Source: Fibrobacterota bacterium | GTDB taxonomy: Bacteria; Fibrobacterota; Chitinivibrionia; Chitinivibrionales; Chitinispirillaceae | Direction of reading: 5' to 3' | NCBI GenBank assembly: GCA_023436145.1 | Contig: JAEZKP010000073.1 | Coordinates: 72,229 to 136,228 of the forward strand | DNA: 64,000 bases | Shown: positions 62,976-64,000 of the stretch, one piece after another | How positions within the stretch are numbered: the stretch's first letter is position 1 | Layout: every line of letters begins with the position of its first letter | Program-made: the position numbers and the translations under genes | Notes under the pieces: model-generated | What the model was told of the DNA's origin: nothing | What the model saw: only the letters and a program-made list of their open reading frames with translations | Databases searched by the model: none

Positions 62976-63016
62976 AGTTCATCTCTATTTTTCTATTCCA
63001 TAGCAGGAGATGTAAA

Positions 63017-63781
63017 ATGGGAAAAAAGATTAATAAAGCTTCATCGTGGGTTTTCACACCTCTTCTGTTTTTTTGCAACAGGGCAGTAACCCTTTTTTTT
63101 GCAGTATTCTGCATAATATCCGGTTTGTCAGCCAGAACAGCCCTATCAGATCAGGAAGTGGACAGGGCGACAATTAAAGGAAAAGTTTTGAACAGTATCG
63201 ATTCGACTGCTTTAGGAAACCTTAAGATTTATCTGGGAGGGTTCTGGTTGTGTCCGGAGTATGGGATTGGGCTTCCCTGTAATTTCGTAGCATTTGACTC
63301 TGTTGAAACCGATGCGGATGGGAACTTTGAAACCGGTTATTCTGAGAAAGTTTTTAATAAGAGAACATCTGATGTCATCTTTGCAAAAAAAGATTCTGCA
63401 ACCAGCACTGATTTCAGACATATTTCTATATCAGACCCATATAAATTGAACCCGGATGCAGATACTTCAATAACTATATACATGCGGCCATATGGGAAAA
63501 CCGGTATTAAGGAAAACGTTTCTGTGCCCAGATCATTCCTGACGACAAAAAGAGGGAACACTGTGTCAATCCGGTTAGGCGACTGGTCTTACGGAAGACA
63601 ACACCTTGTCAGAATCACAGATGCTACAGGAAAGTTTATTGCAGCGCCGGAAATAACTGGCACTGGAGTAATAAACTGGGATACAAAGGAAGCTTCCCCT
63701 GGGGTATATTTTCTTAAAGTGTTTTCCAAATCAACCAGCTTTAGCGCAAAAATTTTGCTAAATAGTTTCTGTTCAAAATAA
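63017..63781 (+). CDS. Secreted protein with C-terminal sorting-like beta domain
   Basis: 254 residues. A long signal peptide with a hydrophobic core at about residues 22-40 (VTLFFAVFCIISGLSA). Residues about 55-155 form a beta-rich domain like a carboxypeptidase-regulatory fold (TIKGKVLNSIDSTALGNLKI start). The C-terminal 80 residues follow the pattern of Por/type IX secretion sorting domains: TVSIRLGDWS, VRITDATGKFI, SPGVYFLKVFSK and a closing KILL. Cargo with such domains is secreted or surface-attached in Bacteroidota and is common in Fibrobacterota. GCAGGAG precedes the ATG. Confidence 0.72.
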   Translation: MGKKINKASSWVFTPLLFFCNRAVTLFFAVFCIISGLSARTALSDQEVDRATIKGKVLNSIDSTALGNLKIYLGGFWLCPEYGIGLPCNFVAFDSVETDADGNFETGYSEKVFNKRTSDVIFAKKDSATSTDFRHISISDPYKLNPDADTSITIYMRPYGKTGIKENVSVPRSFLTTKRGNTVSIRLGDWSYGRQHLVRITDATGKFIAAPEITGTGVINWDTKEASPGVYFLKVFSKSTSFSAKILLNSFCSK

Positions 63782-63808
63782 AAAAAAGGTATGATTTAAC
63801 TTGACAAA

Positions 63809-63873
63809 AGGGGTGCCACAAACTAGGTTTTATTATTATCGCAAAATAAAAAAGACTTAGAAAGGACACCCCT
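63809..63873. repeat. Inverted repeat at the left edge of a possible insertion sequence
   Basis: AGGGGTGCC (63809-63817) and GGACACCCCT (63864-63873) form an imperfect inverted repeat directly before the reading frame at 63877. A TTGACA at 63801 could be its -35 box, but the -10 (TAGGTT) is poor. The right end lies outside the window. Confidence 0.35.
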
Positions 63874-63876
63874 AAA

Positions 63877-64000
63877 ATGAGATCGCAGTTTTCAACCAGG
63901 CCGCAGTTTTTATTTAATGATACTTATGATCATCCTGTAGCTCGCAAGTTCTATGAGAAATATAATCAAATTGACTCGATACTGGAAAATAATAATGAAA
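63877..64000 (+). CDS. N-terminal fragment of an unidentified protein, possibly a transposase
   Basis: An open frame of 41 codons runs off the right edge, starting MRSQFSTRPQFLFNDTYDHP. An N-terminal block with a DHP motif followed by a charged helix is seen in some IS transposases, and the preceding inverted repeat fits an IS end, but I do not recognise the family with certainty. There is no clear ribosome binding site. Confidence 0.4.
   Translation, partial: MRSQFSTRPQFLFNDTYDHPVARKFYEKYNQIDSILENNNE

Noticed and set aside
1..64000. CRISPR array, restriction-modification or other defence genes
   Set aside because: No regularly spaced direct repeats and no characteristic defence proteins were seen.

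Overview
The window looks like chromosome from a Gram-negative, probably anaerobic bacterium. I place it tentatively in the Fibrobacterota (Chitinivibrionia-like) or a neighbouring FCB lineage. The Gram-negative call rests on a lipid A-type acyltransferase, a signal peptidase II, a predicted outer-membrane barrel and secreted lectin-like proteins. The lineage hint comes from a type III glutamine synthetase, a secreted protein with a C-terminal sorting-like beta domain, and large secreted beta-propeller/Ig-like proteins. This placement is inference; no rRNA or ribosomal protein gene is present.

Layout. 1-5.4 kb: a secreted/envelope block (tail of an unknown gene, a barrel protein, a propeller/Ig-like protein, a LamG protein). 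5.7-6.6 kb: a zinc-ribbon methyltransferase. 6.7-15.6 kb: a nitrogen assimilation block, gltB-gltD on the minus strand diverging from glnN, which has a near-consensus sigma-54 promoter. 15.9-20.9 kb: a TPR protein, a coiled-coil protein overlapping a membrane-anchored AraC-type regulator, and a secreted transglutaminase-like protein. 20.98-21.05 kb: tRNA-Pro(CGG). 21.1-28.5 kb: a tightly packed plus-strand run with a degenerate creatininase-like protein, an active/inactive M16 peptidase pair, folK, a deoxynucleoside kinase, panC, a GH13 glycosidase and a GmhB-like phosphatase. 28.7-37.7 kb: glycan/envelope genes (YfhO-like protein, GT2, LPG-synthase-like protein, flippase, GT4) and hisF-hisH. 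37.9-45.8 kb: HAD phosphatase, orphan ABC ATPase, uvrB, alpha/beta hydrolase, U32 peptidase, CgeB-like glycosyltransferase.

45.9-48.5 kb: a baeRF-like protein diverging from a holin-X/YqjE-like and a YqjD-like membrane pair, then an RRM protein. 48.6-52.0 kb: an LpxL-like acyltransferase diverging from a three-gene overlapping operon (PP-loop/NFACT-R thiouridylase-like enzyme, NAT-like enzyme, DUF4416), the best candidate here for an uncharacterised system. 52.1-58.9 kb: pepD, MATE exporter, serine hydrolase, UDP-glucose dehydrogenase, HIT protein, lspA. 59.2-62.9 kb: an EF-G-like GTPase, mtnA and a divergent cold-shock-domain protein. 63.0-64.0 kb: a secreted protein with a sorting-like domain and the left edge of a possible insertion sequence.

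Most of the window is housekeeping. No CRISPR array, prophage, restriction system or recognised defence island was seen. The observations of interest are small uncharacterised operons, enzymes that have lost expected ligand residues, and regulatory sites.
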